Source of the DNA: Aquimarina spinulae
Lineage (GTDB): Bacteria; Bacteroidota; Bacteroidia; Flavobacteriales; Flavobacteriaceae
Assembly (NCBI RefSeq): GCF_943373825.1
Contig: NZ_CALSBP010000002.1
Coordinates: 2,469,501 to 2,533,500, forward strand
DNA: 64,000 bases
Direction of reading: 5' to 3'
Position numbers and translations under genes: made by a program. Below, piece by piece: positions 8,896-17,102 of the stretch (position 1 is the stretch's first letter; every line of letters starts with the position of its first letter). Below the pieces are notes generated by a model. The model saw nothing but the letters and a program-made list of their open reading frames with translations. It was not told the DNA's origin and did not search any database.

Positions 8896-10794
8896 TTAAT
8901 AAGCTCTTTCATTTTTTCCTTCAAAGAAGTTTATAAAAGCCTTATTCACAACTCTATTTCCTCCTATTGTTGGATAATCTCCTGTAAAATACCAATCTCC
9001 AAGATTCTTAGGGCAGGCTTTATGAAGGTTATCGACAGTTTGATAAATAATCTTTACATCGGCTTTTACCGATTTATCACTTAATAATTCTGATATTTTA
9101 TCACTTACTTCCTGATCAGAAAATCCACTATAGATTTCTTTTACAAAATTTTGCACTTCAGAGTCTACTAAATTTTCCTGGGCTTTACATTTTTCATAAA
9201 CCTGCTCTACCAAATCATAATTTCCATTTTCTTTTAACAGCTCTAATGCTGCCTGAAATGCAATTAACCCCTCTAATCTTGCCATATCAATTCCGTAACA
9301 ATCTGGATAACGAATTTGTGGTGCCGAAGAAACAATAACGATTTTCTTTGGCTTCAATCTATCCATCATCTTGATAATACTCTTTTTAAGTGTCGTTCCT
9401 CTAACGATACTATCATCAATTATGACTAAATTATCTTCTTGTTTTACTACACCATAAGTCACATCATAGACATGAGCTACCAAATCATCTCTACTACTAT
9501 CTTCTGTAATAAAAGTACGAAGCTTAGCATCTTTGATTGCAATTTTCTCTGTTCTTAATCTGTACGAGAGAATTTCTGATAGACGTTCATCTGTTAATGT
9601 CTCTTTTTCTGAAAGAATAGTTTCGTTCTTCTGCTTATTTAATTCATCCTGGGCTGCTTCAACCATACCGTAAAAAGAGGTTTCGGCTGTATTCGGAATA
9701 AAAGAAAAAACGGTATTTACTGTATCATGATCAATTTCTTCTAAAACCTGAGGCATAAGCAATCTTCCTAAACTCTTTCTTTCTTCGTAAATTTCGGCAT
9801 CACTTCCTCGTGAAAAATAAATACGCTCAAAAGAACATGCTTTTCTCTCTAATGGATCAATAATTCTATTTATCGATGTATCCCCATTCTTTTTGACGAT
9901 AATTGCTTTTCCCGGATCAAGTTCTAATACATCATCAAAAGCAACATTAAATACAGTTTGAATAACAGGTCTTTCTGAAGCAACCACCACTACTTCATCA
10001 TCTTTATAATAGTATGCTGGTCTAATTCCTGCCGGATCTCTTAAAACAAAAGCATCACCATGCCCAAGCATTCCTGCCATGGCATAACCTCCATCCCAAT
10101 CTCTTGATGATTTTTTAAGGATTTTAGCAACATTTAATCGTTCTGCAATTTGAGGAGAGGCTTCATTTTTATTAAACCCTTCTTTCTTTAATTTCTTATA
10201 TAACTTGGCTACTTCAGAATCCAAAAAGTGGCCTATTTTTTCCATTACAGTAACGGTATCTACCTTATCTTTTGGATGCTGTCCTAATCTTACAAGGTTA
10301 TTAAACAACACATCATTGTTAGTCATATTAAAGTTACCTGCTACAATAAGGTTACGGTGCATCCAATTGTTCTGTCTTAAAAAAGGATGAACACTCTCTA
10401 CACTATTTTTACCAAATGTCCCATAGCGTACATGTCCCAGAAGTACTTCTCCTATATAGGGAATATTTTTTTTCTGTAGTTCGACATCGTCAGCATATTC
10501 TGGATGCTCCACCAATTCTTTATTAATCCTATCATTAATCTGAGAAAAAATATCTTGTATTGGCTGCGATTCACTAGATCGAACTCTACTTATATATCGT
10601 TCGCCAGGAGTTGTATCTAATTTAATACTTGCAAATCCAGCACCATCCTGACCTCGATTATGTTGTTTTTCCATCATTAGATACATTTTATTTACTCCAT
10701 AAAATGCACTACCGTATTTCTCCTTATAATACTCTAATGGTTTTAATAATCTAATAAATGCTATACCGCATTCGTGTTTTAACGCATCACTCAT
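8896..10794 (-). CDS. purF: Amidophosphoribosyltransferase-like class II glutamine amidotransferase
   Basis: The protein has 632 residues, about 120 more than E. coli PurF. It makes phosphoribosylamine from PRPP and glutamine, the first step of purine synthesis. The N-terminal nucleophile domain begins MSDALKHECGIA, so the catalytic Cys9 would be exposed after removal of the first eight residues. RGQDGAG and GHVRYGT are also present. The PRPP-binding motif IIDDSIVRGTT is near residues 456-466. The extra C-terminal 130 residues are typical of a long Bacteroidota version. Many flavobacteria also carry a shorter PurF, so this may be a second copy. It lies downstream of the sugar kinase gene on the same strand but behind a terminator. 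Confidence 0.85.
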   Translation of the reverse strand: MSDALKHECGIAFIRLLKPLEYYKEKYGSAFYGVNKMYLMMEKQHNRGQDGAGFASIKLDTTPGERYISRVRSSESQPIQDIFSQINDRINKELVEHPEYADDVELQKKNIPYIGEVLLGHVRYGTFGKNSVESVHPFLRQNNWMHRNLIVAGNFNMTNNDVLFNNLVRLGQHPKDKVDTVTVMEKIGHFLDSEVAKLYKKLKKEGFNKNEASPQIAERLNVAKILKKSSRDWDGGYAMAGMLGHGDAFVLRDPAGIRPAYYYKDDEVVVVASERPVIQTVFNVAFDDVLELDPGKAIIVKKNGDTSINRIIDPLERKACSFERIYFSRGSDAEIYEERKSLGRLLMPQVLEEIDHDTVNTVFSFIPNTAETSFYGMVEAAQDELNKQKNETILSEKETLTDERLSEILSYRLRTEKIAIKDAKLRTFITEDSSRDDLVAHVYDVTYGVVKQEDNLVIIDDSIVRGTTLKKSIIKMMDRLKPKKIVIVSSAPQIRYPDCYGIDMARLEGLIAFQAALELLKENGNYDLVEQVYEKCKAQENLVDSEVQNFVKEIYSGFSDQEVSDKISELLSDKSVKADVKIIYQTVDNLHKACPKNLGDWYFTGDYPTIGGNRVVNKAFINFFEGKNERAY

Positions 10795-10833
10795 TGTATT
10801 CCAATTCTAAATGTTGTTGTGTTAATCATAATC

Positions 10834-10863
10834 AAAAAAGCCCTAAACAATTACTTTAGGGCT
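10834..10863 (-). terminator. Intrinsic terminator of the PfkB kinase gene
   Basis: AGCCCTAAA (10839-10847) pairs with TTTAGGGCT (10855-10863). On the minus strand a TTTTTT run follows, 11 nt after the kinase stop and upstream of the purF-like gene. Confidence 0.8.
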
Positions 10864-10873
10864 ATACTTTATA

Positions 10874-11803
10874 TCAAGACAATTCTATCTCGAATTGTGT
10901 TAACTCTCTAAATTGCTGAAGTCGCCTCTGGACCTCATCTCGATTCAAATTCTCCATTCGCTCTGTACCAAATTTCTCTACACAAAAAGACGCGAGGTTT
11001 GAAGCATGAATAATTGCTTTTTTCATATTCTCGAATGAAATATCATCTGTCTTGGTTAGATATCCCGAAAAACCTCCTGCAAATGTATCTCCTGCTCCGG
11101 TAGGATCAAAAACTTCTTCTAATGGTAGTGCAGGAGCAAAGAAGATCTGTTCTTCATGAAATAACAAAGCTCCGTGTTCTCCTTTTTTAATCACAACATA
11201 TTTTGGCCCCATCTTTTCGATTGCTCTGGCTGCTTTTACCAAAGAATATTCTCCACTTAATTGTCTGGCCTCTTCATCATTAATAGTAATTACATCTACT
11301 TTTGAAATTACTTTTAGAAGATCTCCCAAAAAAGCATCTTCCATCCAAAAATTCATAGTATCTAATATCGTAAGTTTTGGGGTAGTAGTAAGTTGTTCTA
11401 TTACACCTAGCTGTACTAGCGGATTTAGATTTCCCAGCATCACAATATCTGCATCTTTATAATTATCAGGAACCACAGGGTTAAAATCTGCAAGTACATT
11501 AAGTTGTGTATCTAATGTATCTCTAGAATTTAAATCATTATGATATCGACCACTCCAGAAAAAAGTCTTTCCTCCTTTTACGATCTCAACAGCAGAAGTG
11601 TCAATATTTTTTTCCTGAAGCATAGAAAGATAATCCAAGGGAAAATCTTCTCCAACCACAGAAACAATTGATGAAGAAATGTTGAAATTCGAGGCAGAAA
11701 GCGCAATATAAGGGGCTGCTCCTCCTAATATTTTATCAGTTTTACCAAAAGGTGTCTCAATAGCATCAAAGGCAATAGAACCTACAATAAGTAATTTACT
11801 CAT
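10874..11803 (-). CDS. PfkB-family sugar kinase
   Basis: The 309-residue ribokinase-fold enzyme phosphorylates a sugar or nucleoside; the substrate is not clear from sequence. The N-terminal motif LGGAAPYIALSAS matches the first PfkB signature. The second, DPTGAGDTFAGGF, with the catalytic Asp in GAGD, is near residues 235-248. A -7 promoter element sits just before the ATG and a terminator just after the stop, so it is a single-gene unit. Its place upstream of the PurF-like gene would fit a role in nucleoside or ribose metabolism, but that is inference. Confidence 0.9.
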   Translation of the reverse strand: MSKLLIVGSIAFDAIETPFGKTDKILGGAAPYIALSASNFNISSSIVSVVGEDFPLDYLSMLQEKNIDTSAVEIVKGGKTFFWSGRYHNDLNSRDTLDTQLNVLADFNPVVPDNYKDADIVMLGNLNPLVQLGVIEQLTTTPKLTILDTMNFWMEDAFLGDLLKVISKVDVITINDEEARQLSGEYSLVKAARAIEKMGPKYVVIKKGEHGALLFHEEQIFFAPALPLEEVFDPTGAGDTFAGGFSGYLTKTDDISFENMKKAIIHASNLASFCVEKFGTERMENLNRDEVQRRLQQFRELTQFEIELS

Positions 11804-12246
11804 ACAACTAGCGTAATAATTTTTTGCAAATATACGTTTTACTTTTAAGTAGTAAGAAGATTAATACAAAGGTTATTTTCTGTTAGAATGTACAAGTATT
11901 TTTCTTGTGATGTTGTTCACTATTTGATAAATCTAAGTTAAAACACCTAAAATTTTATTACTTATTTAGAAATAATAAACAAACAATACTCTTTTTACAG
12001 ATTGGTATATGATTTTAGATTTGGCCACCTTAACAATAACACACTCTAAATCAAAATTTTAACTCTTTATTTTGTGCATTGAAAATAATGTTGAATTATG
12101 CCTGATAATTTACGAAAATGGCAATTTTTTGGTGTAAAAATTCCCAAAAAACTATAATTTCTGAAAAAAAAAATTAAAAAATGCCAAAATAATCTTAAAA
12201 AATTACCGTTATTTACACCAATACAAACTCAAACTTTCAATTAATT
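11804..12246. other. 443-nt AT-rich gap between divergent kinase and astacin genes
   Basis: No credible gene is present. The gap holds the kinase promoter at its left end. Near its right end TTGGTGTAAA (12129-12138) recurs inverted as TTTACACCAA (12212-12221), the second copy 26 nt before the astacin ATG. These could be paired regulator sites or the arms of a long-range hairpin; nothing else stands out. Confidence 0.5.
11827..11834 (-). promoter_or_regulatory. -7 promoter element of the PfkB kinase gene
   Basis: On the minus strand the sequence reads TATATTTG, a full match to TAnnTTTG, 24 nt before the ATG. No convincing -33 TTTG is present. Confidence 0.5.
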
Positions 12247-13335
12247 ATGAAAAAATTAAATTTAGCTAAACTCGTTTTAGCTACATCGCTGTCGGTTTTA
12301 TTCTTCAATTGCGAAAAAGATTCTGAAGACATTATCGAAACTAATCAACATACAGATGCAAAAACTGCTCATGTATGTATCGAAAAATGGAACACTAACG
12401 AGAATGATTCAAAAGCTGCCAGTGTTAAAGCAAAAGAATGGCAAGCTGGTCAAACTATCCGTGTAAAATTCTTAAATGGAAATAATTTTGTACAGTCTAA
12501 AGTAAGACAATATGCTGTAGCATGGGAAAGTTATGCAAACATTAAATTTGAATGGGTATCTTCAAACAGCAGTGCAAACATCAAAATTGGTTTTAAAGAA
12601 GGTCAATTTGCAAACGATGGTGGATCTTGGTCTTATTTAGGAACCGATTCTAATGATCATGCACATAGTATGCATTTTGGATGGTTTAACAACAGTACTT
12701 CTGATACAGAGTTTAGAAGAACTACCATTCACGAATTTGGACATGCTCTTGGTTTAATTCATGAACATCAAAATCCTGTAGCAGGAATTAACTGGGATAA
12801 AGAGGCAGTTTATGCTTACTATGCTGGACCACCAAACAACTGGAGTAGAGCACAGGTAGACAACAACCTTTTTAGACGTTATGAAGCAAGTACTTCTAAC
12901 TATAGTACATACGATCCGTTATCAATAATGCATTACCCTATTCCTGCAGCACATACTACAGATGGTGTTGCCGTAGGAAGTAATAGTCAATTATCTGCAA
13001 CAGATAAATCTTTTATTGCAAGAATATACCCTGGTTCTAGTACTGGTGGTGGTAACTGTGATGGTGTAGCAGAATTTAATGGTAATCCTTCTTCTTATTC
13101 TGTGGGAGATAAAGTAACATACCAAGGAACTTTATACCAATTAACAGCTAGTGGTTCATGGAATAACCTTGGTGCGTGTGATAGCACTCCTCCTACTGAT
13201 ATTTGTGCTGGTGTAGCAGAATTTAATGGTAATCCTTCTTCTTATTCTGTGGGAGATAAAGTAACGTATAGAGGAACTTTATACCAATTAACAGCTAGTG
13301 GTTCATGGAATAACCTTGGTGCATGTGGTAACTAA
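12247..13335 (+). CDS. Secreted astacin-like (M12A) zinc metalloprotease lipoprotein with two C-terminal repeats
   Basis: The 362-residue protein has a lipoprotein signal (VLFFNC, Cys22). The astacin zinc site HEFGHALGLIHEH spans 162-174, with ligands H162, H166 and H172. The Met-turn SIMHY is at 226-230. Two 39-residue modules follow (about 273-311 and 322-360), each with YSVGDKVTYxGTLYQLTASGSW, resembling the chitin/cellulose-binding CBM5/12 (ChiC) fold. The enzyme is expected to digest protein outside the cell while docked on a polysaccharide. The modules are almost identical at DNA level, which points to a very recent duplication. A terminator follows. The family call is firm; the sugar target is unknown. 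Confidence 0.93.
   Translation: MKKLNLAKLVLATSLSVLFFNCEKDSEDIIETNQHTDAKTAHVCIEKWNTNENDSKAASVKAKEWQAGQTIRVKFLNGNNFVQSKVRQYAVAWESYANIKFEWVSSNSSANIKIGFKEGQFANDGGSWSYLGTDSNDHAHSMHFGWFNNSTSDTEFRRTTIHEFGHALGLIHEHQNPVAGINWDKEAVYAYYAGPPNNWSRAQVDNNLFRRYEASTSNYSTYDPLSIMHYPIPAAHTTDGVAVGSNSQLSATDKSFIARIYPGSSTGGGNCDGVAEFNGNPSSYSVGDKVTYQGTLYQLTASGSWNNLGACDSTPPTDICAGVAEFNGNPSSYSVGDKVTYRGTLYQLTASGSWNNLGACGN
13063..13326 (+). repeat. Near-identical tandem 117-bp duplication inside the astacin gene
   Basis: Copies at 13063-13179 and 13210-13326 differ at about five positions, four of them clustered at the codons for YQG versus YRG. They encode the two carbohydrate-binding-like modules and are joined by a short linker (DSTPPTDIC). 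Confidence 0.9.
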
Positions 13336-13395
13336 GAAAAAAATAATCACATAATCTAATTTGTTTGCTACATTAGATTAAAGTCTTATTATATA

Positions 13396-13426
13396 AAAAT
13401 GCTCCGGAAAAACACCGGAGCATTTT
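13396..13426 (+). terminator. Intrinsic terminator of the astacin gene
   Basis: AAAATGCTCCGG (13396-13407) pairs perfectly with CCGGAGCATTTT (13415-13426) around a 7-nt loop, 60 nt after the stop. Confidence 0.85.
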
Positions 13427-13468
13427 GTATTTATAGTATTTATACATTATTGTTGTATACCATTAATA

Positions 13469-13834
13469 ATGTATAATTTGAAAATAGATTTCACTTCTCA
13501 AATATTAATCAAAGAAATATCCACATGGATGGACGGAGGTTCGATTACTTTAAATTGTGAAAATAAAAAAGGGAAAAAATTTATTGTGAAATTTGTCCAA
13601 AACGTGAGATGGGACATTCTTGAATTTGAAAAGCTTCCAGGAAGAATTTATATCGACGAGAATCTGGTTTCGCAAAGGTCTGAATTGGAAAAAAAACTTC
13701 TTAAAAGTATAGAAAAGGCTACACTTATTAATCCTTCTGATCTAGACAATAATATTCTAAAAGAGCAAATTGACTATATAAAATCCAAACAATATATTCT
13801 GGACTCTGAAAAAATACAAATACGGAAAAGGTAA
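13469..13834 (+). CDS. Hypothetical protein of 121 residues
   Basis: I do not recognise the family. The product is soluble and charged, with no signal peptide or membrane segment. An N-terminal beta-rich half (ISTWMDGGSITLNCENKKGKKFIVKF, split here only by eye) is followed by a Lys/Glu-rich helical half. It resembles small standalone proteins of the immunity or accessory type only in size and composition. It starts at ATG 13469, 43 nt after the astacin terminator, and is followed by an unusual GC-richer non-coding stretch. An antiparallel frame (13728-13976) overlaps its end; I favour the plus-strand gene. Confidence 0.55.
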   Translation: MYNLKIDFTSQILIKEISTWMDGGSITLNCENKKGKKFIVKFVQNVRWDILEFEKLPGRIYIDENLVSQRSELEKKLLKSIEKATLINPSDLDNNILKEQIDYIKSKQYILDSEKIQIRKR

Positions 13835-14028
13835 AAAAAGTATACAACATTATATATGTGATGGTAGCTGCTAAGCGATAAATCGAATGGTTGTTTGTAT
13901 TTTTATGAAGGCGCAATGCTTGCTGTGAAGAGAAGTTAACAACCAATGCGCAGAAAAGCGAAAAGCAAGGTAACATTTTGTCCCGTTACGACACTTATAT
14001 TAAACGTTATCTAGAATACGTCTTAAAA
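13835..14028. other. Non-coding stretch with inverted repeats and odd base composition
   Basis: These 194 nt are richer in G and C than their surroundings. They contain GGTTGTT (about 13889) inverted as AACAACC (about 13938), with CTTGC/GCAAG and near-inverted GCGCAATG/CAATGCGC inside. The stretch resembles short interspersed repeats seen next to small accessory genes in marine flavobacteria, possibly a recombination or structured site, but I cannot confirm a family. The minus-strand frame across it has weak coding character. Confidence 0.35.
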
Positions 14029-14664
14029 CTACTTTCTACCAAAATCTGCAGGTATTTCTCCCCACGCTTTGGTTTCCCACTTTACAATTGTAGTTGTATA
14101 TGTGTTTTCTTTAAGCCACTGCGTAGCTCGATCTACCAAATCAAAGACTTCCTTATTTTTAGCAGTTCGTTGCAGTTTTGTTTTGCATGTCTTTTGTTTT
14201 ACCCATCCTATCGCTATTTTAGAATCAGAATAAATAATACGGTCACTATTTTTCTTTTTAAGGTACGCAAGACCATGTACAAGTGCCAAAAATTCTCCTA
14301 TATTATTTGTACCTTGTCGAAAAGGCCCCTGGTGAAAAAGTTGTTTCTCGGTTTGAGTGTCTACTCCTCGGTATTCCATTTTACCAGGATTACCACTAGA
14401 AGCAGCATCTACTGCTATTGAATACAAATTAGGTTCTCCAATTTTTGATAACTGTGCAGCAGTAAGTGTTTTTTTGGGTTTACTTTTTCCTTTATAATCC
14501 TCATAATCTCCATTATATGCTTTTTTTGCAACATCAAAAGAATCAAACGATTTATACTTTGCATTAGGATACCCCTTAACCGCCGCTTTACAATCATCCC
14601 ACTTGGTATAAATCCCTGGCCTGTGTCCTTCCCAAACCACATAAAATTTTTCTTTCTTAGCCAT
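14029..14664 (-). CDS. rnhA: Ribonuclease HI with N-terminal hybrid-binding (viroplasmin) domain
   Basis: The 211-residue enzyme cleaves the RNA strand of RNA-DNA hybrids. The N-terminal hybrid-binding domain (about 1-55) has the signature FYVVWEGHRPGIYTKWDDC...VKGYPNAKYKSFDS. The catalytic RNase H domain (about 75-211) shows the acidic residues in VDAASSGNPG, GEFLALVHG and YSDSKIAIGW and a C-terminal ADFGRK. This two-domain layout is standard for RNase H in Bacteroidota. It is transcribed alone; purN lies downstream on the same strand after a 176-nt gap. Confidence 0.9.
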   Translation of the reverse strand: MAKKEKFYVVWEGHRPGIYTKWDDCKAAVKGYPNAKYKSFDSFDVAKKAYNGDYEDYKGKSKPKKTLTAAQLSKIGEPNLYSIAVDAASSGNPGKMEYRGVDTQTEKQLFHQGPFRQGTNNIGEFLALVHGLAYLKKKNSDRIIYSDSKIAIGWVKQKTCKTKLQRTAKNKEVFDLVDRATQWLKENTYTTTIVKWETKAWGEIPADFGRK

Positions 14665-14774
14665 TCTTATTCGTTGATTGTTTCTCGTTATTTATTATTA
14701 AGTCTGTTTGGTATCATTAATGACATTTCGGAAGTCACATTAAGCTTGTTGAAGTGCTTTTGTCCTACAAATTT

Positions 14775-14797
14775 GCTTCGACAGGCCCAGCATGACA
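14775..14797. repeat. Fragment resembling an interspersed TTCGACAGG...AGCATGACA element
   Basis: The gap between rnhA and purN contains TTCGACAGGCCCAGCATGACA. Copies of a very similar string are common in intergenic regions of flavobacterial genomes. Only one copy is in this window, so its repeat status rests on recall. Confidence 0.35.
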
Positions 14798-14840
14798 ATT
14801 ACTTTTCTTACTAAACAACTTTAGTCTTACTATTATCAAA

Positions 14841-15416
14841 CTACTTTTTTCCTGCAAACAGAAGTTCTTCTATAACGATCGGAAAATGTTTATATTCTAA
14901 TCGATGGATGGCCTGCGCTACATCTTCGGCAGAATCTTCTGTAGAAATTGATGTTTTAGCCTGAAAAATAATCGCTCCTTCGTCATAATGCTCGTTTACA
15001 TAATGGATCGTAATCCCGCTTTCTTTTTCTTTATTTCTAACCACAGCCTCATGTACATGATGGCCATACATTCCTTTTCCACCATATTTTGGTAATAATG
15101 CAGGATGAACATTTATCACTTTATCAGGAAAAGTTTCAATGATTTTTTTAGGAAAAATCCATAAGAATCCAGCTAGTACAATGATGTCAGGTTTGGCATC
15201 TTTTAAGATATTAAGTACCTCGTTTGTGTCATAAAATGACTCTTTGTCAAAGTGTAACGCCTTTACTTTCAAGGCATGAGCTCTTTTTAATACTTTGGCA
15301 CGCAGGTTGTTAGAGAACACATGTGTAACCTCGGCAATTTTTCGCTCGTGGAAGTACTTAATTATATTTTCGGCATTGGTACCTGAGCCGGAAGCAAAAA
15401 TTATAATACGCTTCAT
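14841..15416 (-). CDS. purN: Phosphoribosylglycinamide formyltransferase
   Basis: The 191-residue enzyme transfers a formyl group from 10-formyl-tetrahydrofolate to GAR in purine synthesis. The N-terminal SGSGTNAENI is the phosphate-binding loop. NVHPALLPKYGGKGMYG carries the catalytic Asn and His, and the later Asp lies in YVNEHYDEGAIIF. Length is normal for the family. It is divergent from acpP across 181 nt. The PurF-like enzyme of the same pathway is 4 kb away but not in an operon with it. Confidence 0.95.
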   Translation of the reverse strand: MKRIIIFASGSGTNAENIIKYFHERKIAEVTHVFSNNLRAKVLKRAHALKVKALHFDKESFYDTNEVLNILKDAKPDIIVLAGFLWIFPKKIIETFPDKVINVHPALLPKYGGKGMYGHHVHEAVVRNKEKESGITIHYVNEHYDEGAIIFQAKTSISTEDSAEDVAQAIHRLEYKHFPIVIEELLFAGKK

Positions 15417-15532
15417 AGTATAGTAAAGTTGTTAATTAGAGAGCACAAAAAAAATAATTATTATTCAATTTTAGGTAGCAAAAAGGCAATACTTCGCTAT
15501 ATTTGATAAAATACAAATACATTTTTATGGGA

Positions 15533-15566
15533 TTGTGGGGTTTTAAAATAAAGTTTTTTATTTTTG
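15533..15566 (+). promoter_or_regulatory. Promoter of the acpP-fabF-rnc operon
   Basis: TATTTTTG (15559-15566) fits TAnnTTTG and a TTG lies 23 nt upstream (15533-15535). The predicted leader before the acpP ATG is about 25 nt. Confidence 0.65.
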
Positions 15567-15597
15567 CCACCTAATTAAAAAATTAAAATTAAACATT

Positions 15598-15831
15598 ATG
15601 TCAGACATTGCATCAAGAGTAAAAGCGATAATCGTTGACAAATTAGGAGTAGACGAAAACGAAGTTGTAAATGAAGCTAGTTTCACAAACGATTTAGGCG
15701 CTGATTCATTAGACACTGTAGAATTGATTATGGAATTCGAAAAAGAATTCGATATTCAGATTCCAGACGATCAAGCTGAAAACATTGCAACAGTAGGTCA
15801 AGCAATATCTTATATTGAAGACGCAAAGTAA
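15598..15831 (+). CDS. acpP: Acyl carrier protein
   Basis: The 77-residue acidic helical protein carries the growing fatty acid chain on phosphopantetheine attached to Ser37 in [10 protein letters not shown]. Length and motif are textbook. It is the first gene of an operon with fabF, 17 nt downstream, and rnc. Confidence 0.97.
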   Translation: MSDIASRVKAIIVDKLGVDENEVVNEASFTNDLGADSLDTVELIMEFEKEFDIQIPDDQAENIATVGQAISYIEDAK

Positions 15832-15848
15832 TAACCTCACAACAAAAT

Positions 15849-17102
15849 ATGAATCTTAAGCGAGTTGTAGTCACAGGACTAGGTGCATTAACACCTATAG
15901 GTAACAATATTGATGAATATTGGGATGGATTAGTAAATGGAAAAAGCGGTTGCGCTCCCATTACCTATTTCGATACCGAAAATTTCAAGACTAAATTTGC
16001 TTGCGAAGTCAAAAATTATTCTCCCACAGACTATTTTGATAGAAAAGAAGCACGAAAACTTGATAAATTCGCCCAGTATGCTATTGTATCTTCTGAAGAA
16101 GCTATAAAAGATGCTGCTATTGACCTGGAAAAAGTTGATAAATTTAGAGTTGGTGTGATCTGGGGTGCAGGAATTGGCGGAATAGAGACTTTTCAGGAAG
16201 AAGTAATTGGCTATGCCAACGGAAATGGAACACCTCGTTTTAATCCTTTCTTTATCCCGAAAATGATTGCCGATATTGCTCCTGGTCATATTTCTATACG
16301 AAATGGCTTTATGGGACCTAACTATACCACAGTTTCTGCTTGTGCTTCTTCTGCAAATGCAATGATCGATGCGTTCAACTATATTCGTTTGGGCCAATGT
16401 GATATTATCATTACAGGAGGAAGTGAAGCTGCAGTTACTATAGCTGGTATGGGAGGATTTAATGCGATGCACGCTTTGTCTACAAGAAATGAAAGCCCAG
16501 AGACGGCCTCTAGACCATTTGACGTAACCAGAGATGGTTTCGTTTTGGGAGAAGGTAGTGGAGCTCTTATTCTTGAAGAATATGAACACGCAAAAGCACG
16601 AGGTGCTAAAATCTATGCCGAAGTAGTTGGTGGTGGAATGTCTAGTGATGCATATCACATGACAGCTCCGCATCCCGATGGAATAGGTGTAGAACGCGTG
16701 ATGCTTAATTGTTTAAAAGATGCAGGTGTAACACCAGAACAAGTAGATGCTATAAACACTCATGGAACATCCACTCCATTAGGAGATGTTGCAGAATTGA
16801 AAGCTATTACTAAGGTTTTTGGAGATCATGCACCTAACATCAATATCAATTCAACAAAATCTATGACAGGACACTTACTTGGTGCAGCCGGAGCTATAGA
16901 AGCTATTTCTTCTATTTTGGCTATGCAAAAAGGTATAGTACCTCCTACTATCAATCACACTACAGTGGATGAGAACATAGATTCTTCATTGAATTTGACA
17001 TTAAACAAAGCTCAAAAACGTGAAATCACATATGCAATGAGTAATACTTTTGGTTTCGGAGGTCATAATGCTTGTGTGTTATTTAAAAAACTGAACGAAT
17101 AA
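15849..17102 (+). CDS. fabF: 3-oxoacyl-ACP synthase II
   Basis: The 417-residue condensing enzyme elongates acyl-ACP with malonyl-ACP. The Cys-His-His catalytic set is present: Cys near 165 (VSACASSANAM), His near 304 (NTHGTSTPLGD) and His near 341 (SMTGHLLGAAG). The C-terminal GFGGHNAC is conserved. It follows acpP by 17 nt and its TAA abuts the rnc ATG directly. Confidence 0.97.
   Translation: MNLKRVVVTGLGALTPIGNNIDEYWDGLVNGKSGCAPITYFDTENFKTKFACEVKNYSPTDYFDRKEARKLDKFAQYAIVSSEEAIKDAAIDLEKVDKFRVGVIWGAGIGGIETFQEEVIGYANGNGTPRFNPFFIPKMIADIAPGHISIRNGFMGPNYTTVSACASSANAMIDAFNYIRLGQCDIIITGGSEAAVTIAGMGGFNAMHALSTRNESPETASRPFDVTRDGFVLGEGSGALILEEYEHAKARGAKIYAEVVGGGMSSDAYHMTAPHPDGIGVERVMLNCLKDAGVTPEQVDAINTHGTSTPLGDVAELKAITKVFGDHAPNININSTKSMTGHLLGAAGAIEAISSILAMQKGIVPPTINHTTVDENIDSSLNLTLNKAQKREITYAMSNTFGFGGHNACVLFKKLNE

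Noticed and set aside
8670..8936. 88-residue plus-strand frame
   Set aside because: It covers the two terminators after sod and overlaps the end of the purF-like gene; composition is not protein-like.
13063..13326. CRISPR-like repeat
   Set aside because: The two copies are in-frame protein modules, with only two units and no array structure.
13728..13976. 82-residue minus-strand frame with hydrophobic stretch
   Set aside because: It overlaps the plus-strand 121-residue gene and the repeat-rich stretch; part of it is a repeat read as protein.
13840..14028. Integron attC site after the small gene at 13469
   Set aside because: The region has inverted repeats, but the paired simple sites with AAC/GTT core could not be placed convincingly and there is no integrase.
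15930..16673. 247-residue minus-strand frame inside fabF
   Set aside because: It is an antisense shadow of fabF, with a Cys/Ser/Arg-rich composition unlike real proteins.
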